NCBI GenBank assembly: GCA_016744725.1
Contig: JADGDW010000064.1
Coordinates: 1-22,391 of the forward strand
Reading direction: 5' to 3'
DNA from: Candidatus Albibeggiatoa sp. nov. BB20
GTDB taxonomy: Bacteria; Pseudomonadota; Gammaproteobacteria; Beggiatoales; Beggiatoaceae
Length of the DNA stretch: 22,391 bases
In this document: piece after piece, positions 14,078 through 22,064 of the stretch
Position numbering within the stretch: position 1 is the stretch's first letter
Layout: each line of letters begins with the position of its first letter
Position numbers and translations under genes: made by a program
The notes under the pieces: model-generated
Databases searched by the model: none
What the model saw: the letters and a program-made list of their open reading frames with translations, nothing else
What the model was told of the DNA's origin: nothing

Positions 14078-14794
14078 ATGTCAGAACAAATTACCCCCTC
14101 TCAAGAAGAAAATCAATTGTCACCTGAAGATGTGCTTAGAGTGCTGAAACAACGGTTTCCAAAGGCATTTGTATCACCTCCAGAGCCAGCGAGGCCATTG
14201 AAGATTAATATTCATTTGGACATCCGTGAACGATGTGCCGAAGAGTTTTCCAACCGTGTGATTGCTCGCGCTTTAAAATTATATGCCAAAAATAAGAACT
14301 ATCATGCTTGCTTGACTGCCAATTCAAAACGTATTGATTTAGATGGCAATGAATGTGGTGAAGTCACTAAAGAACATATTGAATTTGCACATCAAGACCA
14401 AGAGAAAAAACACAAAGCACAACATGATGTTGATAATATACCAGTAGAAAACCCTGTCCCAGAAGGAACGCCACTTATCAGTGTACGTTTAGAAATCAAT
14501 CTTAAGATTACTGAATTGCCACATGATGTAAAAACCTCAAAAAATGGTTGGCAAGAATTTTTTATCAATGCAGATAAATACCCAGTAAAAGTGTCTATCC
14601 GACCTAAAACATGGAACAAATTACTCAAAGCATCAACTGATTATCCCTATTGGATTGCATCAATCACAGGCAGAATGGGACAGAAAATCAAATATGGCGG
14701 TTTTGAATTGCAAGAGCCCGTGATTCAGATTTTTCAACGCTTCCCTAAAAATGTGGCAGAGTCAAATAGTGCACCACAGGCTGATGCTGAGTAG
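14078..14794 (+). CDS. ProQ/FinO-domain RNA-binding protein with extra C-terminal domain
   Basis: A 238-residue protein. Residues about 17-112 are a ProQ/FinO domain: VLKQRFPKAF, ARPLKINIHLDI, ALKLYAKNKNYHACL and RIDLDGN are the conserved blocks. Such domains bind structured RNAs, especially terminator hairpins, and act as RNA chaperones for sRNA/mRNA regulation. A short linker leads to residues 135-224, a second domain (LEINLKITELPHDVKTSKNG, SIRPKTWNKL, YWIASITGRMG, PVIQIFQRFPK) that differs from the Tudor-like tail of E. coli ProQ and is repeated in the next gene. An in-frame TAA lies four codons upstream, so ATG 14078 is the first possible start; it lacks a clear SD. The downstream gene follows after 14 nt, so they are co-transcribed. 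It is too different from E. coli ProQ to name proQ with confidence. Confidence 0.88.
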   Translation: MSEQITPSQEENQLSPEDVLRVLKQRFPKAFVSPPEPARPLKINIHLDIRERCAEEFSNRVIARALKLYAKNKNYHACLTANSKRIDLDGNECGEVTKEHIEFAHQDQEKKHKAQHDVDNIPVENPVPEGTPLISVRLEINLKITELPHDVKTSKNGWQEFFINADKYPVKVSIRPKTWNKLLKASTDYPYWIASITGRMGQKIKYGGFELQEPVIQIFQRFPKNVAESNSAPQADAE

Positions 14795-14808
14795 AAGAGG
14801 AATATGAC

Positions 14809-15462
14809 ATGACAAGTGAAAAACGCCCAACGCTGACATTAAGTAAGAAAAAACGTGACCCTAATGCACCCAAAGTCACTATTACTCGAAATCCCAATGT
14901 GAATATTGGTGTGGTGAGACGGACTGCAGATAGTACTGCTGCTGCGCCACAACAGATTGATGAATCTGCACGACTACCAACAAGTGATGGCAATCGTTAT
15001 GAAGCAAGGTCTACCCGTTCTCAATATGGCTATCATAACAAGTCAACAAGCCGATATTCTAATGAACAACAACATGACAATGTTCATACAGGCACTAGCA
15101 CCGGCTATGATAAAAAGCCGTTTAATAAAAAGCCGCGCCAAGAACGTCCCGCAGGTGTCCATGGTAGAATGGAATTAACGATTAAACTCAATGAATTGCC
15201 AAATAATGTGCAAATTGTTAAAAACCAATGGCGACAATTTGACGTGCAAGCCGACGATCAAATTATTCGGATGCGGATACGTCCTAAAGCATGGAATAAA
15301 ATAACCCAAGCGAATGAACAATGGGAATCATGGGTGGCTGCAATTACAGGTAAAATGGGCAATCCTATTAAAGATGGTTTTGAATTATTTCAGCCTGCAG
15401 TACAAGTTTATGAGAAAAAGCCTAAGCAATATGATGAAACTGATGCAGAAGAAGAATCTTAA
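14809..15462 (+). CDS. Partner protein sharing the C-terminal domain of the ProQ-like protein
   Basis: A 217-residue protein. Residues 121-206 (MELTIKLNELPNNVQIVKNQ, MRIRPKAWNKI, WVAAITGKMG, PAVQVYEKKPK) align along their whole length with the C-terminal domain of the preceding protein, including N-W-Q/R pairs, RPK-W-NK and AITG-MG. Residues 1-40 begin KRPTLTLSKKK, much like the N-terminus of the plasmid RNA chaperone FinO (KRPVLTLKRK), but no FinO fold follows: residues 41-120 are polar, basic and low-complexity (many N, S, T, K, R, Y). The tail is acidic (DETDAEEES). Likely role: nucleic-acid-associated partner or paralogue that arose by partial duplication. GAGGA lies about 8 nt before ATG; the gap to the upstream stop is 14 nt, indicating one operon. 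Function is unknown. Confidence 0.8.
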   Translation: MTSEKRPTLTLSKKKRDPNAPKVTITRNPNVNIGVVRRTADSTAAAPQQIDESARLPTSDGNRYEARSTRSQYGYHNKSTSRYSNEQQHDNVHTGTSTGYDKKPFNKKPRQERPAGVHGRMELTIKLNELPNNVQIVKNQWRQFDVQADDQIIRMRIRPKAWNKITQANEQWESWVAAITGKMGNPIKDGFELFQPAVQVYEKKPKQYDETDAEEES

Positions 15463-15505
15463 CCTTTTCGATTTGCGGTTTAAATATTAAATCTACGCTT
15501 TAAAT

Positions 15506-15937
15506 CTATGTCAAAGGATTTGAGCAAGGCCTGTTGTGAGGGTCATAATAATGTAAGTAATTAACTTTCTTTGGGTTATTATGATAGAAAAAGTCTGTTG
15601 AGAGTAAAAATCGAGTTACAATTGTTTCTTCAAAATTACGGATTTTTTTAGCTAATGGGGTTATTTCTAATAGTGAGCTGTAGGCATAAACAGGGTATAA
15701 ATAACTGAGTGAATTGATTTTATGTAAATAAGCTTGATTCCGTGGATGTTGCATAAAATCGGCAGTGAATTGAATTATATCATCGTGAATCCATGCTAAT
15801 TGGCTCAAGCGTTTATGAAATACCGCAATAATGGTTTTTTGGATTCGATGCTGACGTGCATCACGATATTGCTTAGCTGCTGTACTCACAGTGAACAACA
15901 AACCACCTAATAAAAACTGCCTACGACTTATTTTCAC
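15506..15937 (-). CDS. Small Tat-signal protein of unknown function
   Basis: A 143-residue protein starting at GTG 15937. Its N-terminus KISRRQFLLGGLLF carries a textbook twin-arginine motif (S-R-R-x-F-L) before a short hydrophobic stretch, so it is probably exported folded. The mature part is rich in aromatic and basic residues and ends DPHNRPCSNPL with a single cysteine. I do not recognise the family; it has the size of small Tat-exported proteins such as gluconate dehydrogenase subunit 3, but no clear motif supports that. It begins 3 nt after the phosphatase stop and has no good SD, so it is likely translated by coupling. Confidence 0.7.
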   Translation of the reverse strand: MKISRRQFLLGGLLFTVSTAAKQYRDARQHRIQKTIIAVFHKRLSQLAWIHDDIIQFTADFMQHPRNQAYLHKINSLSYLYPVYAYSSLLEITPLAKKIRNFEETIVTRFLLSTDFFYHNNPKKVNYLHYYDPHNRPCSNPLT

Positions 15938-15940
15938 GGC

Positions 15941-16726
15941 CTATTCAACTTGGGTTAACATGGCGACAGCCAAATCATCCAAAATATGGATTTGCTGTTC
16001 AAGATAGTTTTTTTGTAAAGTTTGAATGCCTTGTTCAACAAAATCAGTTTCTAATGGCGTATCCAAGCGCAATAGTTGTGATGCCACTTCAGAAAGTAGG
16101 CGTTTTTGGCCATTTTGCATATCAACACAGCTCACAGCCCCGTCAGAAACCAGCGCAATGGTTTTATAATCAGCTAGTGGAAATTGATAAATCAGCGGCT
16201 TTTTAAATAATTGTGGATTGGTTTGTGGATTCAACGAATCATCAACATACATCAAATGTTCACCACGTGCCGCATAAACGGCTTGATGTTCTTTAGCTAA
16301 CCAATAAGTCAAATAATAAGGCGCATTATCTGCAAATTCGACATTGACTGTACCTATTGCATCATCCATTGTCTGGTACAGAATGCAACCATCTCCATAC
16401 ATGTAAACTGTCACCAGCTCATTTTGTACAAACGCAACCAGCAACGTCGAATCGAGGACAGAATCAGGCAAACTCATATTGCTAACAATCCGATGGCCTT
16501 TTTTAATCACATATTGACCAAAATCATGATAATTAGGAATTTCAGCTTGTTGTAATAGATATTGAGCCGTTTTTGCTAATATTCTTGCGCCAACATGACT
16601 GCCTATTGAAGCGGAACAACCATCACATACGATGAGGTGTGGAATCGGAATATCACTATGCAGAGTGAAGTCCTGACATTCTGTATGTGTTGCACCAATA
16701 GTATAATGACTACCCAAATGTAGCAT
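15941..16726 (-). CDS. PP2C-type (PPM) serine/threonine phosphatase-like protein
   Basis: A 261-residue single-domain protein. PPM motifs are visible in order: GATHTECQD19, VCD35GCSASIGSHVGARIL, LDSTLLVAF, YMYGDG (111-113), ALVSD195GA and a final LDDLAVAML (D250/D251). The aspartates would hold the two metal ions used to hydrolyse phosphoserine or phosphothreonine. The DGCSAS form rather than DGMGG points to the PP2C_2 subgroup. AAGGTG lies 9 nt before ATG, and only 6 nt separate it from the tsaD stop, so it is co-transcribed with tsaD and with the Tat protein after it. No kinase or FHA partner is in the window, so the substrate is unknown. Confidence 0.8.
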   Translation of the reverse strand: MLHLGSHYTIGATHTECQDFTLHSDIPIPHLIVCDGCSASIGSHVGARILAKTAQYLLQQAEIPNYHDFGQYVIKKGHRIVSNMSLPDSVLDSTLLVAFVQNELVTVYMYGDGCILYQTMDDAIGTVNVEFADNAPYYLTYWLAKEHQAVYAARGEHLMYVDDSLNPQTNPQLFKKPLIYQFPLADYKTIALVSDGAVSCVDMQNGQKRLLSEVASQLLRLDTPLETDFVEQGIQTLQKNYLEQQIHILDDLAVAMLTQVE

Positions 16727-16732
16727 AATGAA

Positions 16733-17743
16733 TCACCTTAATGCACTGAGGGCTTCAATTGAGCAACGTGGTTGAACTTGAAAACTGAAGTCACTAGATT
16801 GTCCTGCTTGCAGACGAATCGCACCAACATAGGCAATCATTGCTCCATTATCAGTACAAAATTCAGGACGTGGGTAAAATATTTCGCCGCGAATATCTTG
16901 CATCAATTGGGCTAAACCCATGCGTAAATGCTGATTTGCACCAACCCCACCCGCGATGACTAAACGTTTTAAACCTGTTTGCTTTAATGCACGACGGCAT
17001 TTTATGGTTAAAGTATCAACCACCGCTTGTTCAAATTCTAAGGCAATATCGGCTTTGGTTTGTTCATCTTGCTTGGATTGTTGCCAGTTCACTAACACAT
17101 TGGTTTTTAAACCGCTAAAGCTAAAGTCTAATCCGGGTTTTTGAGTCATCGGGCGTGAAAATTTAAACTGGTTGGGTCTGCCTTGTGTTGCTAATTTTGC
17201 AATAGCAGGCCCGCCGGGATAAGCCAAGCCAAGTAATTTAGCTGTTTTATCAAAAGCTTCTCCTGCGGCATCATCAAGCGATTCGCCTAAAATTTCATAA
17301 TGTCCAACCCCTTCTACCGCAATCAATTGGGTATGACCACCTGAGACTAATAAGGCTAAAAAGGGAAAAGGAGGCGGGTTTTGTTCTAACATCGGTGCAA
17401 GTAAATGCCCTTCCATGTGATGTATACCAATCGCGGGTACTTGCCAAGCCCACGCCAATGAGCGCCCAACCGATGCCCCGACTAAGAGTGCTCCTATCAA
17501 ACCCGGCCCAGCGGTATAAGCGACTCCATCAACTGAATCAACTTCAGCGGTTTGCATCATTTGTCTGACCAAAGGTATCAACTTACGCACATGGTCTCGC
17601 GAAGCCAATTCAGGTACAACACCACCATATTCAGCATGGAGTGCAATTTGAGTATAGACTGTATGAGCGAGCAATCCCTGTTCAGTGTCGTAAATCGCTA
17701 CACCCGTTTCATCACAAGAAGTTTCAATTCCTAGTACACGCAT
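16733..17743 (-). CDS. tsaD: tRNA N6-adenosine threonylcarbamoyltransferase TsaD
   Basis: A 336-residue Kae1/TsaD/Qri7 family enzyme that transfers the threonylcarbamoyl group to A37 of ANN-decoding tRNAs (t6A), working with TsaB, TsaE and TsaC. Signatures: MRVLGIETSCDETGVAIYD at the N-terminus, metal-binding H109 and H113 in HHMEGH, LLVSGGHTQL, FDKTAKLLGL and a C-terminal FCTDNGAMIAYVG. Longer in-frame starts exist (TTG 17755, ATG 17752), but ATG 17743 gives the family's conserved N-terminus and usual length (337 in E. coli). No strong SD is visible for any of the starts. It is the first gene of a three-gene minus-strand run and is divergent from carB. Confidence 0.97.
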   Translation of the reverse strand: MRVLGIETSCDETGVAIYDTEQGLLAHTVYTQIALHAEYGGVVPELASRDHVRKLIPLVRQMMQTAEVDSVDGVAYTAGPGLIGALLVGASVGRSLAWAWQVPAIGIHHMEGHLLAPMLEQNPPPFPFLALLVSGGHTQLIAVEGVGHYEILGESLDDAAGEAFDKTAKLLGLAYPGGPAIAKLATQGRPNQFKFSRPMTQKPGLDFSFSGLKTNVLVNWQQSKQDEQTKADIALEFEQAVVDTLTIKCRRALKQTGLKRLVIAGGVGANQHLRMGLAQLMQDIRGEIFYPRPEFCTDNGAMIAYVGAIRLQAGQSSDFSFQVQPRCSIEALSALR

Positions 17744-17896
17744 TTTTATCATCAAGTAGTATTTTTGGACAGATTACCTGATTTTATAGGATTTGTCTTT
17801 TGATAAACGGGGTTTAGTTATGAGTTGATAACGCTGTAAATCCAGAGCGATGAAGCTGTTGCAACTGAATTTATAGTCAATTCTATCTTGGGTGTT

Positions 17897-17961
17897 AGGA
17901 CTGGCAGTCCTAATTATTGTTTAAATATCAATCAGTTTTAAAACTTAGGACTGCCAGTCCT
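17897..17961. repeat. Pair of inverted 17-bp palindromic repeats (REP/MITE-like)
   Basis: AGGACTGGCAGTCCTAA (17897-17913) and its exact reverse complement TTAGGACTGCCAGTCCT (17945-17961) flank a 31-nt AT-rich spacer. Each arm is itself a palindrome (AGGACTG-N-CAGTCCT). It lies between divergent tsaD and carB, so it is not a terminator for either. It could be a REP-like element, a small non-autonomous mobile element or a pair of operator sites. Only this copy is seen in the window. Confidence 0.75.
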
Positions 17962-18178
17962 GTATCACTTTAAAGTAAAATGACTATAACATAAATTGTT
18001 ATCATTCAACTGTCTGTCTTCAATGGCTTGGCAGTTTGAGCTTGTTCATATTTTAGTTTCAGAATGCTCTCGTTTATTCATAATTTCTTGAATGATTTGG
18101 GAATGCGATCTAATTGAAGCAGCTTAGGTTTAATCCTGAAAATATTTGTATATTGTAAAAAAAACCTAACTATTTACG

Positions 18179-18248
18179 GATAACTGCTCACTGATAATTG
18201 ATAATTGTTCGTCGATAATTGATAATTGTCCATTGATAACTGTTCACT
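18179..18248. repeat. Ten tandem heptanucleotides (short tandemly repeated sequence)
   Basis: Exactly ten 7-mers in register: GATAACT, GCTCACT, GATAATT, GATAATT, GTTCGTC, GATAATT, GATAATT, GTCCATT, GATAACT, GTTCACT. Every unit begins with G, and nine of ten end in T. The array has an approximate mirror order (GATAACT next to G-TCACT at both ends). It resembles the heptameric STRR sequences known from filamentous cyanobacteria and ends 14 nt before the carB ATG, so it lies in the carB leader or promoter. Confidence 0.85.
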
Positions 18249-18262
18249 GTTTAGAAGAAGAC

Positions 18263-21200
18263 ATGCCAAAACGTACCGACATCAAAAGTATTTTAATTAT
18301 TGGGGCTGGACCTATCGTCATCGGGCAAGCCTGTGAATTCGATTATTCTGGCGCACAAGCCTGCAAAGCATTGAAAGAAGAAGGTTATCGCGTCATTTTG
18401 GTTAATTCTAACCCAGCAACCATCATGACAGATCCTGAAATGGCCGATGCAACCTATATCGAGCCCATTGAATGGGAAACCGTTGCACGAATTATTGAAA
18501 AAGAACAACCCGATGCCTTATTACCCACCATGGGCGGACAGACCGCATTAAATTGTTCATTGGAACTACACCAAAAAGGCGTGCTAGACAAATACAATGT
18601 AGAAATGATTGGCGCGACTGAAGACGCGATTGAAAAAGCCGAGAATCGAGAAAAATTCCGCACTGCGATGCAAAAAATTGGTTTAGATATGCCAACCTCT
18701 TTTATTGCCCATACCATGCAAGAATCTTTTGATGCACAGGCACAATTAGGCTATCCCGCAGTGATTCGTCCATCTTTTACATTAGGCGGTAGCGGTGGTG
18801 GTATCGCGTACAACCGTGAAGAGTTCGAAGCCATTTGTAATCGTGGTTTAGAATTGTCCCCGATTAACGAGCTATTGATTGAAGAATCGATTTTAGGCTG
18901 GAAAGAGTATGAAATGGAAGTGGTGCGAGATAAAAATGATAACTGCATCATTGTGTGTTCAATTGAAAACCTAGACCCAATGGGTGTACACACAGGCGAC
19001 TCAATCACTGTTGCGCCAGCACAAACGTTGACCGATAAAGAATACCAAATCATGCGTAATGCTTCACTCGAAGTGCTGCGTGAAATTGGGGTTGATACGG
19101 GTGGCTCAAATGTTCAATTTGCGATTAATCCTGAAAATGGTCGGATGATTATTATTGAAATGAATCCACGTGTGTCTCGTTCATCGGCATTGGCATCGAA
19201 AGCCACAGGTTTTCCAATTGCCAAGGTTGCTGCAAAATTAGCCATTGGTTACACTTTAGACGAATTAGCCAACGAAATCACAGGCGGTGCAACGCCAGCT
19301 TCATTCGAACCGACGATTGATTATGTGGTGACTAAAATTCCTCGTTTCACGTTTGAAAAATTCCCTCAAGCTGACCCCGTGTTAACCACCCAAATGAAAT
19401 CGGTCGGCGAAGTGATGGCAATTGGACGTACATTCCAAGAGTCATTACAAAAAGCCTTACGCGGTTTAGAAACCGGCATGACAGGTTTTAACCCACAATT
19501 AAAATACAATGATTTAAGCACCGATACAGTCAAAGGTGAATTACGGATTCAATTGAATACCCCCGGTCCTGATCGTTTGTGGTATGTCGGAGATGCGTTC
19601 CGTGCGGGTTGGACATTAGAAGAGGTCAATCAGTTTACTAAAATTGATCCTTGGTTCTTGGTGCAAATCGAAAATCTTATTGATGAAGAAACCAGTATTG
19701 CTGCAGGTGGTTTTGAATCTTTAGATTATGACCGTTTATATTGTTTGAAACGTAAAGGCTTTGCTGATGCGCGGATTGCAGAATTATTAGAAGTTTCTGA
19801 AGCTGAGGTACGCCGCCATCGGCATAAACTCAATATTCGTCCTGTGTATAAACGAGTGGATTCATGTGCGGCAGAGTTTTCCGTTTCAACCGCCTATATG
19901 TATTCCACTTATGAAGAAGAGTGTGAAGCACAGCCGACTGATAATGAAAAGATCGTGGTTTTAGGTGGTGGGCCTAACCGTATTGGTCAAGGGATTGAAT
20001 TTGATTATTGTTGCGTACAAGCAGCATTTTCACTCAGTGAATCAGGTTATGAGACCATTATGGTGAATTGTAATCCTGAAACGGTTTCGACTGATTATGA
20101 TACTTCTGACCGCTTATATTTTGAGCCGTTAACTTTAGAAGATGTGTTAGAAATTATTCATGTTGAAAATCCGAAAGGTGTGATTGTGCAATATGGTGGT
20201 CAAACCCCATTGAAACTTGCGCGTGAGTTGGAGGCTGAAAATGCACCTATTATTGGCACAAATCCTGATTCTATCGATTTAGCTGAAGATCGCGAGCGTT
20301 TTCAACAATTAGTTGATGAATTAGGTTTACGTCAGCCACCCAATCGCACTGCACGAAATCAAGAAGAAGCGATTCATTTAGCTGAACAAGTGGGTTATCC
20401 ATTAGTTGTTCGTCCTTCCTATGTATTGGGTGGTCGAGCGATGGATATTGTTTACAATGCAGATGAATTAACATCGTATATGACTGAAGCAGTTTCGGTT
20501 TCTAATGAATCACCTGTGTTATTAGATCGTTTCTTAGACGAGGCGATTGAGGTTGATATTGATGCGATTTGTGATGGCGAAAATGTATTGATCGGTGGTA
20601 TCATGGAACACATTGAGCAAGCGGGTGTTCACTCTGGAGATTCTGCTTGTTCTCTGCCACCTTATGGCTTATCGCCGATGATTCAAGACCAATTGCGGGT
20701 TCAGATGACACGCTTGGCGAAGGCTTTAAACGTGGTCGGTTTAGTTAATGCTCAATTTGCCATTCAAAACCAAACTATCTACATCCTTGAAGTTAATCCT
20801 CGAGCCTCTCGTACTGTACCTTTTGTATCTAAGGCCACAGGTTTATCATTGGCGCGGATTGCAGCACGTTGTATGGTTGGTCAAACCTTACCAGAGCAAG
20901 GTGTGACTCAAGAATGTATCCCAAGCTATTACTCGGTAAAAGAGGCGGTATTTCCATTTGCTAAATTCATTGGTGTTGACCCGTTATTGACTCCTGAAAT
21001 GAAATCTACAGGTGAAGTAATGGGCGTAGGGCGTAGTTTTGGTGAGGCGTTTGCTAAAGCCCAATTAGGTGGTGGCACGAATTTGCCAACTTCGGGTATT
21101 GCATTCTTAAGTGTGCGTGATGTAGATAAAGTGCCTGCAGTTGATGTAGCTAGAGACTTGATTGATTTAGGATTTAAACTAGTTGGGACTCGTGGTACAG

Positions 21201-21502
21201 CACGTTCATTGCAAGAAGCGGGTATTGAATGCAAGCAAATTAATAAAGTGTTAGAAGGTCGTCCTCATATTGTTGATGCAATTAAGAATGATGAAATCAG
21301 TTACATCATCAATACGACTGAAGGTAAACAAGCGATTTCGGATTCATTTACGATTCGCCGTTCTGCGTTACAACATAGCATTACCTATACAACGACGATT
21401 TCAGGCGCAAGAGCGACTATTTTGGCATTAAAAACGGTTGATTCCAGAGAAGTTAACCGTTTGCAGGATTTACATAAAGAATTATTAGGGGATAAAGTAT
21501 GA
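18263..21502 (+). CDS. carB: Carbamoyl-phosphate synthase large subunit
   Basis: A 1079-residue enzyme (E. coli 1073) that makes carbamoyl phosphate from bicarbonate, ATP and ammonia passed from the CarA glutaminase, feeding pyrimidine and arginine synthesis. It shows the internal duplication: a first ATP-grasp half from IIGAGPIVIGQACEFDYSG (residue 12) and a second from VVLGGGPNRIGQGIEFDY (about 562), each with the conserved ATP-grasp motif E-x-NPR-x-SR (EMNPRVSRSSAL; EVNPRASRTVPF). The C-terminal MGS-like allosteric domain starts near residue 945 (LVGTRGTARSLQEAGI). The frame stays open to a TTG at 18233, inside the heptamer array; ATG 18263, giving MPKRTDIKSILIIG, matches the family. GAAGAAG 2 nt before the ATG is a weak, close SD. 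carA is not upstream, which is unusual for a carA-carB-greA arrangement. The greA start overlaps its stop. Confidence 0.98.
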   Translation: MPKRTDIKSILIIGAGPIVIGQACEFDYSGAQACKALKEEGYRVILVNSNPATIMTDPEMADATYIEPIEWETVARIIEKEQPDALLPTMGGQTALNCSLELHQKGVLDKYNVEMIGATEDAIEKAENREKFRTAMQKIGLDMPTSFIAHTMQESFDAQAQLGYPAVIRPSFTLGGSGGGIAYNREEFEAICNRGLELSPINELLIEESILGWKEYEMEVVRDKNDNCIIVCSIENLDPMGVHTGDSITVAPAQTLTDKEYQIMRNASLEVLREIGVDTGGSNVQFAINPENGRMIIIEMNPRVSRSSALASKATGFPIAKVAAKLAIGYTLDELANEITGGATPASFEPTIDYVVTKIPRFTFEKFPQADPVLTTQMKSVGEVMAIGRTFQESLQKALRGLETGMTGFNPQLKYNDLSTDTVKGELRIQLNTPGPDRLWYVGDAFRAGWTLEEVNQFTKIDPWFLVQIENLIDEETSIAAGGFESLDYDRLYCLKRKGFADARIAELLEVSEAEVRRHRHKLNIRPVYKRVDSCAAEFSVSTAYMYSTYEEECEAQPTDNEKIVVLGGGPNRIGQGIEFDYCCVQAAFSLSESGYETIMVNCNPETVSTDYDTSDRLYFEPLTLEDVLEIIHVENPKGVIVQYGGQTPLKLARELEAENAPIIGTNPDSIDLAEDRERFQQLVDELGLRQPPNRTARNQEEAIHLAEQVGYPLVVRPSYVLGGRAMDIVYNADELTSYMTEAVSVSNESPVLLDRFLDEAIEVDIDAICDGENVLIGGIMEHIEQAGVHSGDSACSLPPYGLSPMIQDQLRVQMTRLAKALNVVGLVNAQFAIQNQTIYILEVNPRASRTVPFVSKATGLSLARIAARCMVGQTLPEQGVTQECIPSYYSVKEAVFPFAKFIGVDPLLTPEMKSTGEVMGVGRSFGEAFAKAQLGGGTNLPTSGIAFLSVRDVDKVPAVDVARDLIDLGFKLVGTRGTARSLQEAGIECKQINKVLEGRPHIVDAIKNDEISYIINTTEGKQAISDSFTIRRSALQHSITYTTTISGARATILALKTVDSREVNRLQDLHKELLGDKV

Positions 21503-21978
21503 TGCAAAAATCACCCATGACGGTACGTGGTGCAGAATTATTAAAAGCGGAATTAGAGCGTTTAAAAAATGTGGAACGTCCCAAAATTGCCCAAGCGATT
21601 TCTGATGCGAGAGAGTTGGGCGATTTGAAAGAAAACGCGGAATATCATGCAGCACGCGAGCAACAAAGTTTTAATGAAGGTCGCGTTATGGAGCTGGAAG
21701 GCAAGCTAGGCAGCGCGGAAATCATTGATGTCACCAAGTTAAACGCAGGCGGTAAAGTGGTGTTTGGTACGACGGTGAATTTGGTCAATGTAGATACCGA
21801 GGAAAAAGTGAATTATCGTATTGTCGGTGAAGATGAAGCGGATATTAAGCAAAATATGGTTTCAATCACGTCACCGATTGCCCGTGCTTTGATTGGCAAA
21901 TACAAAGATGATGAAGTGGTGGTCAAAGCCCCTGGTGGTGAAATCATCTATGAAGTGTTGGCAGTGACGTATATTTAG
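21502..21978 (+). CDS. greA: Transcription elongation factor GreA
   Basis: A 158-residue factor that rescues backtracked RNA polymerase by stimulating transcript cleavage. The N-terminal coiled coil contains the tip GDLKENAEYHAAREQQ with acidic residues D41 and E44 that chelate the catalytic metal; the C-terminal FKBP-like domain has YRIVGEDEADIKQNMVSI and SPIARALIGK. An ATG at 21499 directly precedes the ATG at 21502; the latter gives MQKSPMTVRGAELL, matching E. coli GreA in start and length (158). GGGGAT in the carB 3' end serves as SD. The start shares one base with the carB TGA, implying coupled translation. Confidence 0.98.
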   Translation: MQKSPMTVRGAELLKAELERLKNVERPKIAQAISDARELGDLKENAEYHAAREQQSFNEGRVMELEGKLGSAEIIDVTKLNAGGKVVFGTTVNLVNVDTEEKVNYRIVGEDEADIKQNMVSITSPIARALIGKYKDDEVVVKAPGGEIIYEVLAVTYI

Positions 21979-21986
21979 TTTTGTGG

Positions 21987-22017
21987 CTCGTTCCCATTTC
22001 CAAATTGTGGGGACGAG
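21987..22017 (+). terminator. Candidate terminator hairpin after greA
   Basis: CTCGTTCCC (21987-21995) pairs with GGGGACGAG (22009-22017) in a 9-bp stem with one G-U pair and a 13-nt loop, 8 nt after the greA stop. The following sequence (TGTGATTGTTT) is only moderately T-rich, so it may be a weak intrinsic terminator. Confidence 0.55.
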
Positions 22018-22064
22018 TGTGATTGTTTAAAAAGTAGAAGTATTGAGTAATAAGGGGGAAATAG

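Noticed and set aside
18124..18169. Inverted repeat TTAGGTTT / AAACCTAA before carB
   Set aside because: Eight AT-rich base pairs with a 30-nt loop and no U-tract or known pattern; likely chance in such AT-rich DNA.
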